Positions 19,301 through 27,178 of a stretch of 64,000 nt of DNA are shown piece by piece (within the stretch, counting starts at the first letter, position 1; the number at the start of each line of letters is the position of its first letter). The position numbers were made by a program, and so were the translations under genes. The DNA is taken from positions 1 through 64,000 of the forward strand of contig JACKCH010000021.1 of assembly GCA_020634115.1 (NCBI GenBank), given 5' to 3'. A model generated the notes under the pieces. It was not told the origin of the DNA and searched no databases. It was given only the letters and a program-made list of their open reading frames with translations. Source of the stretch: Anaerolineaceae bacterium. GTDB taxonomy: Bacteria > Chloroflexota > Anaerolineae > Aggregatilineales > Phototrophicaceae.

Positions 19301-19521
19301 TCATCCGCCCCGGATTCCAGGGTATCTCCCTCTGCCGTTTGCTGCCAGTCGAGTTCCCCTAGCTGCCCGGTCAGACCCAACCGCCCAGAGAGTTCGCCGG
19401 TATCCATACGCGGCGAATCATTCTCCGACTCCCAGTCCGGCAGGGAATCCGATTGAGTCAAATCGTCTTCATCTTCTTCGTCGTCGAATAAAGATCGCAG
19501 ATCGTCGAAATCGTCGCTCAT
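16390..19521 (-). CDS. Large acidic membrane protein with SH3-like domain
   Basis: 1,043 residues. About the first 500 are a highly acidic cytoplasmic region with repeated short aromatic motifs (LTGQLGELDWQQT twice, and many xPDWL or PGWL motifs such as IPDWLQ, LPDWLSEMG and LPGWLTEL). A TM helix follows (LFVTLVILIGVVLPFFVGG), then an extracytoplasmic alpha/beta domain of about 200 residues (GDYVLVAVEYGPTAAAELD, HPVIISGNAVGLLHAGN) and a Thr/Pro-rich linker. Next is a bacterial SH3 domain (VNVRENPGREFAVVAILPG, then SWYKILLEDGTEGWISASLV), and finally a C-terminal TM helix. The PDWL motifs look like docking sites. It is central to the operon, 14 bases downstream of one membrane gene and overlapping the next. 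Function unknown. Confidence 0.85.
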   Translation of the reverse strand: MSDDFDDLRSLFDDEEDEDDLTQSDSLPDWESENDSPRMDTGELSGRLGLTGQLGELDWQQTAEGDTLESGADESPFDFDWQGDVSADASESGASGSGLTGQLGELDWQQTSAPEADSAEESDAWMQVFGAEDSEISSPDDSIQDAIPDWMADDNQAAVPDMPDIPDWLQVPTDDDIQPPEDIPDWLQDELDEVEATHPESPEGWQPEEPAITGVEDWLAGLGDLDAPAGMPDTGGDDFMSMFGGDEEDAGEAWFADETPAEPANELPGWLTELEDIGADSVADDMPLPAEEDFLAEIRDEMGVMSDEDTAEPLQDIDSLLANYDSATAQVPTTDEGMLDFNPDIERLLSDEDAFGFEEETGPVQSPEGLVAELPDWLSEMGASVDELSAAAMLRKSKKDRPIEELDERLQALHEEGVNLTDTADEGASALFKNLLPGVNEVLPAAPIVHAGDTGIAGGLILTDQQKQKISQLEKMVSAGWTTSPSVGEMTAIDRTLDSPQDILGDADTGDFAETITSEAVEVRPRRRARRIKLDRLFVTLVILIGVVLPFFVGGLRIGDLPPSAFLASIPAGRAFQQVENLRVGDYVLVAVEYGPTAAAELDSLTDALLRHIIERGAHPVIISGNAVGLLHAGNIMTRIADEQGLQADRDYAITRYLPAGVIGTRAFAGNIAAYLTTDINGQATDLSLTALSDFSLVAILAERAEDVRAWVEQVAPSARGVPLIAGVSYAAAPLAEPYVLQGSDAVLPGLAGMLVGYQDAYTYSKALGSAGRPSQILPPTATTPPPTEVPLVEVTPEVTEPVETPTPLPPTATPTETLIPTETPVPLTATPTLTPTETFTPTPTLTETPRFPASFTPAPSSTPDTSAGGAGDVPVITGVINTSQGVNVRENPGREFAVVAILPGRAVVQITGRNGDESWYKILLEDGTEGWISASLVTIQAPATPTPESAGKRLPAALRLQVGSPTPEGGNALAEATAEATELVVVAPTSMADNEMALPVTTAYQDERWYSMTFGIIVIVAVITLGAVVNILRSLVTRRGRS
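19193..19374. repeat. Two 35-base perfect direct repeats inside the acidic-protein gene
   Basis: The same 35 bases occur at 19193-19227 and 19340-19374, 147 bases (49 codons) apart and in the same frame. They encode the twice-present LTGQLGELDWQQ motif. Perfect nucleotide identity suggests a recent duplication or active homogenisation of the motif. Confidence 0.9.
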
Positions 19522-19535
19522 ACGTCAGCTCGTAT

Positions 19536-20201
19536 CTATTCCCGGTAAGAACGGTCCTGGCCGATGAGAATCCGCACACCAGTAACCACAGTTGCCAGCG
19601 CGATCCCCAACAGAATGCCCCGCGCCCCGGCGCTCACCGGGACGGCCAGCAACCAGTTCCGTATGCTTGCCAGCCCATTCACCGCTGGTAGCGGCAGTGC
19701 GCCGAGCAGCAGAACAATCAAAACCAATGTAAATAGCATCGCCCACCATGTTACACGGCGGCGCATCAACCGGAACGCCCCATACACCAGGGCGAACAGC
19801 ACCAGCCCCGCCAACGCGGATTCAATGGAAACCTGTACTGTTTCCAGCAGAATCGCGCTCAGGGAAGGTTGCCCGGTGAGAACATTCGCCCGCTCCAACA
19901 CGGTAATCACAATCACCGCCAGTGCGCTGAGGACTAAGATCAGGCTGTAGAACCAGCCGCCTGCACGCCGCCCGATACGTCCCAGGTGGACGGCGAACAG
20001 GTTCAGAATCCCGATGAGAATCGTGGTGGCAGTAGTGATAACGACCACCTGTAGAAAAAGGTCTGCGATTTGTCGTAAACCGCTTGCTTCCACGAGAACC
20101 GATAACGTTCCCAGGCCATCCCCTACGACCAACCCCAGGATGGTCAGCAGCCCCACGACCATGACTAATGCGGTTGTAAATGCTGAACCCAGACGCCTCA
20201 C
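19536..20201 (-). CDS. Multi-pass membrane protein, unknown function
   Basis: 221 residues with about five or six TM helices (for example FTTALVMVVGLLTILGLVVG at the N-terminus and LFTLVLIVLLLGALPLPA later) joined by short Arg-rich loops. No catalytic motif is visible. It lies 13 bases after the DUF6754-like gene and 14 bases before the acidic SH3 protein gene, so it is an operon member and presumably a subunit of the same membrane assembly (inference). Confidence 0.8.
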   Translation of the reverse strand: MRRLGSAFTTALVMVVGLLTILGLVVGDGLGTLSVLVEASGLRQIADLFLQVVVITTATTILIGILNLFAVHLGRIGRRAGGWFYSLILVLSALAVIVITVLERANVLTGQPSLSAILLETVQVSIESALAGLVLFALVYGAFRLMRRRVTWWAMLFTLVLIVLLLGALPLPAVNGLASIRNWLLAVPVSAGARGILLGIALATVVTGVRILIGQDRSYRE

Positions 20202-20214
20202 GTTGTCTGCCCCT

Positions 20215-20985
20215 TTAACGGTTGAAAATCGTGTCTATCACGGCTAACGCCGTTGGGATGAGTATCGCCAGAATGAGCAGGAAGCGCAAGACATCCTGCG
20301 TGACCAGGCTTGCAACATGCGATGGGTTGCCTTCCAGGTAAGCCCCGGCAGTGAAGATTTCCTCGCCAATCAGCCAGTGGTCAGACATCACCAGGGCGAC
20401 AGCTTGGCCTTCAAGCTGGTCGCTGGCGGCGATCAGCGGTTGGTTACGGCGGATTGCGGCTTCAGCAATGAGCGCCAGTTCCGTGCCAAAACTCCCCACC
20501 AGTGTGTTCATCCCCACCTGGTCGTCGCCCAGTGTCGCGGTGAGCGCGGCGGCGAATGCCATCGAACGCGCCCCGTAGGGATACCAGCGCACGCTGCTGC
20601 CCTGATACCGGTCAAGCATCCCACGTGAACGGTACGCCCGTCGCAGTGTATCCTGTCCGAGCGGCAGAGCAATCGGGTCGCTCACCGTGAGAATCGGGGA
20701 CGCTGCGCCGATACTGGCGCGCTCCGCCACCTGATAGAACAGTTCCGCGCTCGCCAGCGTGAGCAGCGTATTCACTCCGCCCAACCCGGCGCTGCCCCAC
20801 GAGACATGTACCGGACGGTTGGCCTCTATCGCCTGCCCGACCATGACTGGCAGTGTCGCATACGCCGGAATATCCCGCAGCAGGAACAGATCACGGCGGC
20901 GGCGGGCGAACTGCGTCACCACGATGCTCACCACCGTCGTGAATAAGAGGATAAGGATAGTTAATCCCTGGGTTGTGCTGTCCAC
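20215..20985 (-). CDS. Membrane-anchored protein resembling DUF6754 family
   Basis: 256 residues. An N-terminal TM helix (LTILILLFTTVVSIVVTQFA) and a C-terminal TM helix (FLLILAILIPTALAVIDTIF) flank a globular alpha/beta region. That region begins RPVHVSWGSAGLGGVNTLLTLASAE and contains LTATLGDDQVGMNTLVGSFG and QALVMSDHWLIGEEIF-like segments. From memory this resembles the DUF6754 family of uncharacterised prokaryotic membrane proteins; I cannot run a search. It is the first or second gene of the MutL-like operon, with 13 bases to the next gene. Confidence 0.78.
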   Translation of the reverse strand: MDSTTQGLTILILLFTTVVSIVVTQFARRRRDLFLLRDIPAYATLPVMVGQAIEANRPVHVSWGSAGLGGVNTLLTLASAELFYQVAERASIGAASPILTVSDPIALPLGQDTLRRAYRSRGMLDRYQGSSVRWYPYGARSMAFAAALTATLGDDQVGMNTLVGSFGTELALIAEAAIRRNQPLIAASDQLEGQAVALVMSDHWLIGEEIFTAGAYLEGNPSHVASLVTQDVLRFLLILAILIPTALAVIDTIFNR

Positions 20986-21055
20986 ATGACCTCCTGATTT
21001 CGCTGTCAGGGGTTAAGGTGAAGTCTCGAAAGAAATCCACCTAATAGACGGATTT

Positions 21056-21080
21056 TGTAGGGGCGCACGGCGCTGCGCCC
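21056..21080. repeat. Dispersed TGTAGGGGCG hairpin copy
   Basis: TGTAG at 21056-21060 followed by stem GGGCGCA/TGCGCCC (21061-21067 with 21074-21080). It is immediately downstream of the 80-residue protein's stop codon. A second directly repeated copy at 21461 shares the flanking CGGATTTTGTAGGG, so the small gene is bracketed by two copies. Confidence 0.7.
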
Positions 21081-21083
21081 GCC

Positions 21084-21326
21084 TTAGTCTTCTTCTAGCA
21101 TCTGCCGCAGGAGAGCGATGCCGCCCGGTGTTTCCAGCCGCTGCGCCAGATCGCCCAATGCCGCCCGGTTGACTACCAGCCCCAGTACTGGCTGCGTGAC
21201 CCATAGCAGTTGTGCGCCCAACGGCCCTAACGGTTCCAGCGCATCTAACGCCAGGGTCAGGGCATCGCCCCATCCCCGTGCTTTAACCGCGTTAATCCAA
21301 TCCTGCGACTCGATTTCTTGTCCCAT
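21084..21326 (-). CDS. Small hypothetical protein upstream of the MutL-like operon
   Basis: 80 residues, soluble, Leu/Gly-rich, slightly acidic; no family recognised. The segment WGDALTLALDALEPLGPLGAQLLWVTQP reads like amphipathic helices with one hydrophobic face and may touch the membrane. There is no clear ribosome site, but a TATACT box ends 7 bases before the ATG, which would fit a leaderless message. It is in line with the DUF6754-like gene 98 bases downstream. Confidence 0.6.
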   Translation of the reverse strand: MGQEIESQDWINAVKARGWGDALTLALDALEPLGPLGAQLLWVTQPVLGLVVNRAALGDLAQRLETPGGIALLRQMLEED

Positions 21327-21333
21327 ACTGGCG

Positions 21334-21339
21334 AGTATA
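21334..21339 (-). promoter_or_regulatory. Possible -10 box for a leaderless transcript
   Basis: TATACT on the minus strand ends 7 bases before the ATG at 21326, the distance expected if transcription begins at the start codon. No convincing -35 hexamer was found. Confidence 0.3.
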
Positions 21340-21460
21340 GCACACCACGCTTGACGGCGAAACCAACCCAGGGTAAGAGAATCTTAGCGCACATGGGTAC
21401 AGTGGGAAAATCGTCTCATTCCGACAGCAGACGCCCATAATGGTGTCTACAACCGGATTT

Positions 21461-21486
21461 TGTAGGGACGCCCAACGGGGCATCCG
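21461..21486. repeat. Dispersed TGTAGGGACG hairpin copy, imperfect
   Basis: TGTAGGGACGCCC, a short loop, then GGGGCATCC, giving an imperfect stem. It shares CGGATTTTGTAGGG with the copy at 21056 and lies between the divergent small-protein gene and tsaE. Confidence 0.6.
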
Positions 21487-21619
21487 CTAAGAAACACATT
21501 GCCATCTCATAAGAGCGTGGCATACCGCGCCCGCCAAACGAGAACGACCACCCAACCCACTATATCTTGGATTGCAGCCCCATTGTATAATCGCCTTGTA
21601 ATGACAGTGGGGAAGCATC

Positions 21620-22120
21620 GTGCCGATCTTAAAAGAAAGCGAACTGGATATTATCAGCCATAGCATTGAGCAAACTCAGCGCTTCGGAATGCGCCTGGGG
21701 GCGTTACTCAATGCCGGTGATATCGTTTGCCTTTCCGGGGATATGGGCGCGGGCAAGACGGTGTTGGCGTCAGGGATCGGCAATGGCTGGGGCGCAACCA
21801 CGCCAATCACCAGCCCGACTTTCAACCTAGTACACGAACACCGCCGCAAAAAAGACAACCAGCGATTGTTCCACCTTGACTGTTATCGACTGGAAGGGGC
21901 GGCTGAGGCAGATACCATCGGGATTGATGATGTACTGGATGGGCGCGGGCCGGTATTGGTCGAGTGGCCGGAACATATTGACGAAGTCCTGCCGAAGAAT
22001 CGACTCTGGGTTGAACTCCGCGTGCTGGATACCACACGCCGCAACCTGACTTTTGAGGGACACGGCCCGCGTTATGAGAAATTGATTGAACAGTTCCGTG
22101 AAGCGACATTTGGTGTTTGA
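21620..22120 (+). CDS. tsaE: tRNA threonylcarbamoyladenosine ATPase subunit TsaE
   Basis: 166-residue P-loop protein that works with TsaB and TsaD in making t6A at position 37 of ANN-decoding tRNAs. The Walker A motif is SGDMGAGKT (Lys46). ITSPTFNLVHEH and the LFHLDCYRL motif are typical for the family. GTG start with GGGGA about 8 bases upstream; a TATAAT box sits at 21586-21591. tsaB follows after 6 bases. Length and motifs are as expected. Confidence 0.95.
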   Translation: MPILKESELDIISHSIEQTQRFGMRLGALLNAGDIVCLSGDMGAGKTVLASGIGNGWGATTPITSPTFNLVHEHRRKKDNQRLFHLDCYRLEGAAEADTIGIDDVLDGRGPVLVEWPEHIDEVLPKNRLWVELRVLDTTRRNLTFEGHGPRYEKLIEQFREATFGV

Positions 22121-22126
22121 TAGCGT

Positions 22127-22810
22127 ATGTTACTGGCAATAGATACGGCAACGCACTTAATCAGTCTGGCGCTGCATGATGGGCGGTCACTCCTGGCTGA
22201 AACCACCTGGCACAGTGAAAACAACCATACGGTGGAACTCTCACCTGCTGTGGGGCGGATGCTCACCCAGTGTGACGCAGGTTTTAGCGACCTGACCGGG
22301 CTGGCGGTATCAGTTGGGCCGGGGTCGTACTCCGGGCTGCGCATCGGTATGGCGCTGGCGAAGGGCATCGCTTCGGTGCAGCACCTGCCGCTGGTTGGCG
22401 TGTCCACGCTGGATGTGATCGCCGCCGGACAACCCCATTCACAGGGACAGGGCGTCCTGGTGGTCGTGGTGCAGGCCGGGCGTGGCCGGGTGATCGCCGG
22501 GCGTTACCGTCGCAGCAAGGGCGAGTGGCAGCCACGCGGTGAACCACAGTTGATGGACTGGGAGACTCTGTTTGCCAGCATTGACGGCGCGGCTATCCTG
22601 ACGGGTGAACTGAATGAGGCGGGTTTTGCGGCGCTGGAAGCGGCCCAGGCCAAAGCTGTCCCCGTGAAGCTGATGCCGCCGGTTTACCGGCTGCGGCGGG
22701 CGGGTTTCCTGGCGGAGGTCGCCCTGGAACGCCTGCAAGCGGATCCAACCGGGTTTGACCCTGCAAATGTGCTCCCGTTCTACATCAAGACTAAAGACAT
22801 TCCGGCATAA
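22127..22810 (+). CDS. tsaB: tRNA threonylcarbamoyladenosine protein TsaB
   Basis: 227 residues. The ASKHA-fold N-terminus (LLAIDTATHLISLALHDG) and the family signature SVGPGSYSGLRIGMALAKG near residue 65 identify TsaB, the scaffold partner of TsaD in t6A synthesis. Its TAA stop overlaps the next gene's ATG by one base (TAATG), so translation is coupled. tsaD itself is not in the window. Confidence 0.95.
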   Translation: MLLAIDTATHLISLALHDGRSLLAETTWHSENNHTVELSPAVGRMLTQCDAGFSDLTGLAVSVGPGSYSGLRIGMALAKGIASVQHLPLVGVSTLDVIAAGQPHSQGQGVLVVVVQAGRGRVIAGRYRRSKGEWQPRGEPQLMDWETLFASIDGAAILTGELNEAGFAALEAAQAKAVPVKLMPPVYRLRRAGFLAEVALERLQADPTGFDPANVLPFYIKTKDIPA

Positions 22811-23436
22811 TGTCCCTCCATCTACGTTACATGAGTGCTGCTGATGTCAAGCCGGTGGTGGCGATAGATCACCAGGCCTTTGACCTCCCCTGGACGCCCG
22901 AATCCTATCTATACGAAGTCCGCGAGTCCACGCACACGTATATGGTGGTACTGGATTTCGAGCAGGAACAAGCGCCGTTATTACCTTGGTGGCGGCGGCT
23001 GCTGGGACTCCATAACGGGCATCATGCCCATCATGACATTGCCGGGTACGGCGGCCTGTGGAAAATCCAGAGCGAGGCGCATATCAGTACAATTGCCACT
23101 CATCCCGATTATCGGGGTCGGGGTTGGGGGGAGATTTTGCTGGCGTCAATGGTGCGGCGGGCGATTTTTCTTGAAGCAAGCTACGTCATTCTGGAAGTGC
23201 GGGTGAGTAACACCGTCGCCCAGAACCTGTACACCAAATACGGTTTTGTGACCCGCCGCGTGGTCGAAAAGTACTACCGTAACAACAATGAAGACGCCTA
23301 CGAGATGGAACTCCTGCTCACGCCGCAGGCCATAGAGGAGTTTGAGGCGCGGTTCGCGGCGCTGCTGGCGCGACATCCGTTCGTGGATGATTACACCACG
23401 ACCCCGCACCCGCGTTCACAGCGTTATCTGGCGTAA
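22810..23436 (+). CDS. rimI: Ribosomal-protein alanine N-acetyltransferase RimI-like
   Basis: 208-residue GNAT acetyltransferase. The acetyl-CoA loop is STIATHPDYRGRGWGEILL, and ILEVRVSNTVAQNLYTKYGF plus the following YY motif match RimI, which acetylates the N-terminus of ribosomal protein S18. It is longer than E. coli RimI: there is a His-rich insertion (NGHHAHHD) around residue 73 and a 40-residue C-terminal extension. Placement after tsaE-tsaB is the usual order in many bacteria. Confidence 0.9.
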   Translation: MSLHLRYMSAADVKPVVAIDHQAFDLPWTPESYLYEVRESTHTYMVVLDFEQEQAPLLPWWRRLLGLHNGHHAHHDIAGYGGLWKIQSEAHISTIATHPDYRGRGWGEILLASMVRRAIFLEASYVILEVRVSNTVAQNLYTKYGFVTRRVVEKYYRNNNEDAYEMELLLTPQAIEEFEARFAALLARHPFVDDYTTTPHPRSQRYLA

Positions 23437-23466
23437 AACCTTCACCCTGCGTTTCACCGTTCCGGC

Positions 23467-23472
23467 TATAAT
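23467..23472 (+). promoter_or_regulatory. Candidate -10 box before the polysaccharide locus
   Basis: TATAAT lies 47 bases before the first glycosyltransferase ATG in otherwise GC-rich DNA. No good -35 at the expected distance. Confidence 0.3.
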
Positions 23473-23518
23473 GGTACACGTAGCGTCTTTATTCCTTTGC
23501 AGCGAAACTTGAATCCCA

Positions 23519-24751
23519 ATGCACATTCTCCTTATCGCCACTTATTTTGCGCCGGACGAAGGCGCGGCGGCAATCCGCCTGACCCGGTTGGCTAAAAAGC
23601 TGCATGACCGGGGACACCAGGTCACCGTGCTGACCGCGCTGCCCAGCTATCCCCAGGGGCGGATTCACGAAGGATACCGGGGTAAATGGATCGTAACGGA
23701 AGACCGGGAGGGGGTTCGGGTCATCCAAACGTGGTTATGGGCGACTCCGAGTCCTAAAATCAGCCGGAAATTGCTCAGTCAGATGTCCTTCATGTTCACC
23801 GCCGCGCTGCGGGGGTTCACGCTGCCCCGCCCGGATGTCATCCTGATCGAAGCGCAGCCGGTTTTTACCAATCTGGCGGGCGTGTTCCTGAGCAAAATCA
23901 AGCGCGTGCCGTATGTGCTGAATGTGTCTGACCTCTGGCCGGATCACCTGCTCTCAGTAGGCGCGCTGACCGAATCGCACCCGGTCTATCGCCTTGCGCG
24001 TAAAGTGGTGGACGCCACTTATCGGGGGGCGCGTGCCATCATTACGCTCACGCCGTATCTGGAGAAGGTGATTCAAGGCTATATTGGCCCGACTGATAAA
24101 ACCCGGACGATTTATAATGGCGTTGATCTTGGTCGTTTCCTCCCCGATGCCGATGGCACTGCTTTTCGCCAGCAATATGACCTGGGCGCTAAAAAGGTGG
24201 TGGCGTATATCGGCACGCTTGGCACAGCGTATGATTTCGGAACGATGCTGGACGCCGCTCACCATCTGGTCAACCGCCCGGACATCCTGTTTATGCTGGT
24301 TGGCACGGGAAGCCAGCATCAACTGGTGCGTGACCGGTTAGCGCGCGGGGATTTGCCGAATGTGCGCTGGATTGAATGGATTGGCTACCAGGAAATTGAC
24401 CGGGTATGGGCAGCGGTGGATATGACGTTCTGGGCATTGCATAATCATGAACTGCATCGGGGCGCGCTTGCCAGTAAGACCTACGAGGCGTTCGCCAGTG
24501 GCGTCCCCGTCACCGTGGCGCTGGAAGGTGTCGTCGCGGATATTCTGAGCGAAAGCGGCGGCGGTTTCGCCGTGCCATTCGGGGATTCGGCGGGGCTGGC
24601 CCAGGCCATCACCCAACTGGTGGATGATGCGGCGCTTTATCAACAGTGCAGCCAGTCCGCCCGCGCCTATGCCGAGCAGCATTTTGACACCAACAAGGCT
24701 GCCGAGGCTTATGAGCAAATCCTTCTGAAAGCCTGCTCAGACTCGGCCTGA
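23519..24751 (+). CDS. GT4-type glycosyltransferase (WbuB-like)
   Basis: 410-residue retaining GT-B glycosyltransferase of family 4. The N-terminal domain starts HILLIATYFAPDEGAAAIRL with the glycine/acidic loop of WbuB-like enzymes. The C-terminal domain carries NGVDLGRFLPD, VAYIGTLGTAYDFGTML and the family SKTYEAFASGVPV sugar-nucleotide motif. Probably adds a sugar to a lipid-linked surface polysaccharide; donor unknown. Its 3' end overlaps the convergent wecB gene by 15 bases. Confidence 0.9.
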   Translation: MHILLIATYFAPDEGAAAIRLTRLAKKLHDRGHQVTVLTALPSYPQGRIHEGYRGKWIVTEDREGVRVIQTWLWATPSPKISRKLLSQMSFMFTAALRGFTLPRPDVILIEAQPVFTNLAGVFLSKIKRVPYVLNVSDLWPDHLLSVGALTESHPVYRLARKVVDATYRGARAIITLTPYLEKVIQGYIGPTDKTRTIYNGVDLGRFLPDADGTAFRQQYDLGAKKVVAYIGTLGTAYDFGTMLDAAHHLVNRPDILFMLVGTGSQHQLVRDRLARGDLPNVRWIEWIGYQEIDRVWAAVDMTFWALHNHELHRGALASKTYEAFASGVPVTVALEGVVADILSESGGGFAVPFGDSAGLAQAITQLVDDAALYQQCSQSARAYAEQHFDTNKAAEAYEQILLKACSDSA

Positions 24752-25846
24752 CACCCATTGTTGAATCACTTGAACAATCCGCTGGCTGGCATGACCGTCC
24801 CATAACGGCGGCTGCCGGGACAACTGCCAGTCCGCGCTCATGATTTTCAGCACCGCTTTTTCAATTTCGGCGGGGTCAGTTCCCACCAATTTATTCGTGC
24901 CATGCGTGATCGTTACCGGTAGTTCGGTGGTCGTTCGCAGTGTCAGGCACGGCACATTGAGCATGGTCGTTTCTTGTTGAACGCCGCCGGAATCGGTTAG
25001 CACGTAGCGGGCTTTTGCCATTAATCCCAGGAAAGCCAGATAGGGCTGTGGCTCAATCAAGTGAAAGGTCGCCGGCAACTGAATCTGCCATTCGGTGATG
25101 TTATGCTGAGTCCTGGGGTGAACCGGAAACAAAATCGGAATATCCTGTGAAAGTTGTCCGAGGATGTCCAACAGTGCTGTGAAAATGCCCCGATCATCTA
25201 CATTCGACGGGCGATGCAGCGTGAGCAGGGCATACTCCCCTGGTAACACGCCCTGCTGCGTCCAGGGGCTTTGCTCAACTGCTTTGTGGACATGCTGAAG
25301 TAACGTGTCCACCATACAGTTGCCCACAAAATGCACTTTTTCCGGCTCGATACCCTCGTTTGCCAGGTGGTGATTACCAATTTCTTCGGTTGTGAACAAT
25401 AAGTCCGAGATATGGTCGGTCAGGACACGATTGATCTCTTCCGGCATGGCGCGGTCAAAGGAACGCAACCCGGCTTCAATATGGGCGACGGGGATATGGA
25501 GCTTGGCGGCGACCAGCGCGGCGGCCAGCGTCGAGTTGACATCACCGCTGACGACCACCAGGTCGGGTTGCTGCTGCTGACAGACTTCTTCAAAAGCGGC
25601 CATGATGCGCGCGGTCTGGCGGGCATGGGTATCGGAACCGATTTCCAGGTAGATGTCCGGTTGCGGCAATCCCAGTTCATCGAAAAAGACCTGAGACATA
25701 TTGGTGTCGTAATGCTGGCCGGTGTGAACCAGGATTTGCGGAAGCTGGACGTTTTGCAATGCCCTGACTACCGGAGCCATTTTCATGAAGTTCGGTCTTG
25801 CGCCTACCACGTTACATACGAGCATATTGTGATTGATCCATTTCAC
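24737..25846 (-). CDS. wecB: UDP-N-acetylglucosamine 2-epimerase (non-hydrolysing)
   Basis: 369 residues, full length for WecB/MnaA, which interconverts UDP-GlcNAc and UDP-ManNAc for surface glycans. Family signatures: VVGARPNFMKMAPV near the start, HTGQHYDTNMSQVFFDELGLP, VVSGDVNSTLAAALVAAKL, HIEAGLRSFDRAMPEEINR and TDSGGVQQETTML. The start is uncertain: Met8 (25825) would begin just before the first strand, and neither start has a clear ribosome site. It is encoded opposite to the rest of the glycan cluster. Confidence 0.93.
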   Translation of the reverse strand: MKWINHNMLVCNVVGARPNFMKMAPVVRALQNVQLPQILVHTGQHYDTNMSQVFFDELGLPQPDIYLEIGSDTHARQTARIMAAFEEVCQQQQPDLVVVSGDVNSTLAAALVAAKLHIPVAHIEAGLRSFDRAMPEEINRVLTDHISDLLFTTEEIGNHHLANEGIEPEKVHFVGNCMVDTLLQHVHKAVEQSPWTQQGVLPGEYALLTLHRPSNVDDRGIFTALLDILGQLSQDIPILFPVHPRTQHNITEWQIQLPATFHLIEPQPYLAFLGLMAKARYVLTDSGGVQQETTMLNVPCLTLRTTTELPVTITHGTNKLVGTDPAEIEKAVLKIMSADWQLSRQPPLWDGHASQRIVQVIQQWVSGRV

Positions 25847-25933
25847 GCCAACGGTTCGATATTCATTGGTGAACAGCCAATTTTGATTATACTTAAGCAG
25901 GGGTCAATCTAACGTTGAGAAGCGAGCAATCTG

Positions 25934-27178
25934 GTGAATAAAAAGAATGTGCTGATGTTCGTGAACACCTTTGCCTATGATGATCCCCGCGTCATCGCCG
26001 AAGCCCGAACCCTGCACCAGGCCGGTTATTCCGTCACCATTATCGGCGCGGCTCGCAATACCAATCGTGATGTCCCAACCCAGGGGATACACCACGACAT
26101 CCCCATCATACTGACGCCGCTGGTCAAGACCTATCATATCAAAGAAATCGGGATTGCGTTCTGGCAGTGGCTGAACGGTTCGCTGGCGGAAACCGCGCAG
26201 GCTTCCAAATTCCACAAGACCAATGTTATTTCACTGCTGTTCTTTAACCTGTGGTGCTGGCGCTTGGCCCGTCAGCAGCGCCCGGACATCATCCATTGTC
26301 ATGATTTTTCACCCCTGCCGACGGCCTGGTTGCTGGCAAGGCTGCGCCGTATTCCCTTCATCTATGATGCCCACGAGAGCGCGCCCGATATGTACGCCGG
26401 GACCAAAGCGCGGGTGGTCAAACGGGCCGAAGCATTCTTCATGCGGCGGGCGACTCACACGATTACCGTTGGCAATCGTCTGGCGCAATCGCTGGTTGCA
26501 CGCGGGGCAAAATCCGTTACGGTGATTGGCAACTGGAAATCCAAAGCCGACTTTCAAATAGAGTCACCGCAATTGCAAGCGGAACGCACCCGACTGGGCC
26601 TCAATTCATATCATTTAGTGATTACCTACTTGGGTACACTCAGCCCGGCACGGGAGATTCTGCCGCTCCTACAGGCCGTTTCGGATACGCCGGATGTTGC
26701 CCTCCTGATCGGTGGCAGCGGCCCCTTGGAAGAAAACGTGATTCGCGTGGCGGAAAAAGCGGCTAACATCTATTGGTTAGGGTGGGTCAATATGCTTCAA
26801 CTGCCGCTCTATACCCAACTGGCCGATGTCATCTATTATTGTCTTGCGACTCCGAGTGACCCATCCGCCGAGCGGAACAATTATTACAGCACGCCGAATA
26901 AACTGTTTGAAGCATTTGCCGCTGGCAAACCCCTGATCGCTCACCAGGGCGTCGGCGAAATCGGTGAAATCCTGGAAAAAATCCCGGCGGCGCTGCTGCT
27001 GGAAGCTGTGACTGTGGAACAGTTGCGGGCGGCTTTCCAGCAGCTACAGAACCCGGACACGTTATCCCGCCTCCAACAGGCCGCGTTACAGGGCGGTGAG
27101 CAGTACAGTTGGCAGGTGGCGGAAAAGCGACTTTTAGGGCTTTATAAGGAATTAACAGAGTCTTATGCAGCGAATTAG
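25934..27178 (+). CDS. GT4-type glycosyltransferase
   Basis: 414-residue GT-B enzyme of family 4. The N-terminal half shows VNTFAYDDPRVIAEARTL (the exposed loop after the first strand) and IIHCHDFSPLPTAWLLARL. The C-terminal half shows YLGTLSPAREILPLLQAV, LIGGSGPLEENVI and a PNKLFEAFAAGKPLIA sugar-nucleotide motif. GTG start. It overlaps the flippase gene by 14 bases, so the two are co-translated parts of one polysaccharide operon. Confidence 0.88.
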   Translation: MNKKNVLMFVNTFAYDDPRVIAEARTLHQAGYSVTIIGAARNTNRDVPTQGIHHDIPIILTPLVKTYHIKEIGIAFWQWLNGSLAETAQASKFHKTNVISLLFFNLWCWRLARQQRPDIIHCHDFSPLPTAWLLARLRRIPFIYDAHESAPDMYAGTKARVVKRAEAFFMRRATHTITVGNRLAQSLVARGAKSVTVIGNWKSKADFQIESPQLQAERTRLGLNSYHLVITYLGTLSPAREILPLLQAVSDTPDVALLIGGSGPLEENVIRVAEKAANIYWLGWVNMLQLPLYTQLADVIYYCLATPSDPSAERNNYYSTPNKLFEAFAAGKPLIAHQGVGEIGEILEKIPAALLLEAVTVEQLRAAFQQLQNPDTLSRLQQAALQGGEQYSWQVAEKRLLGLYKELTESYAAN

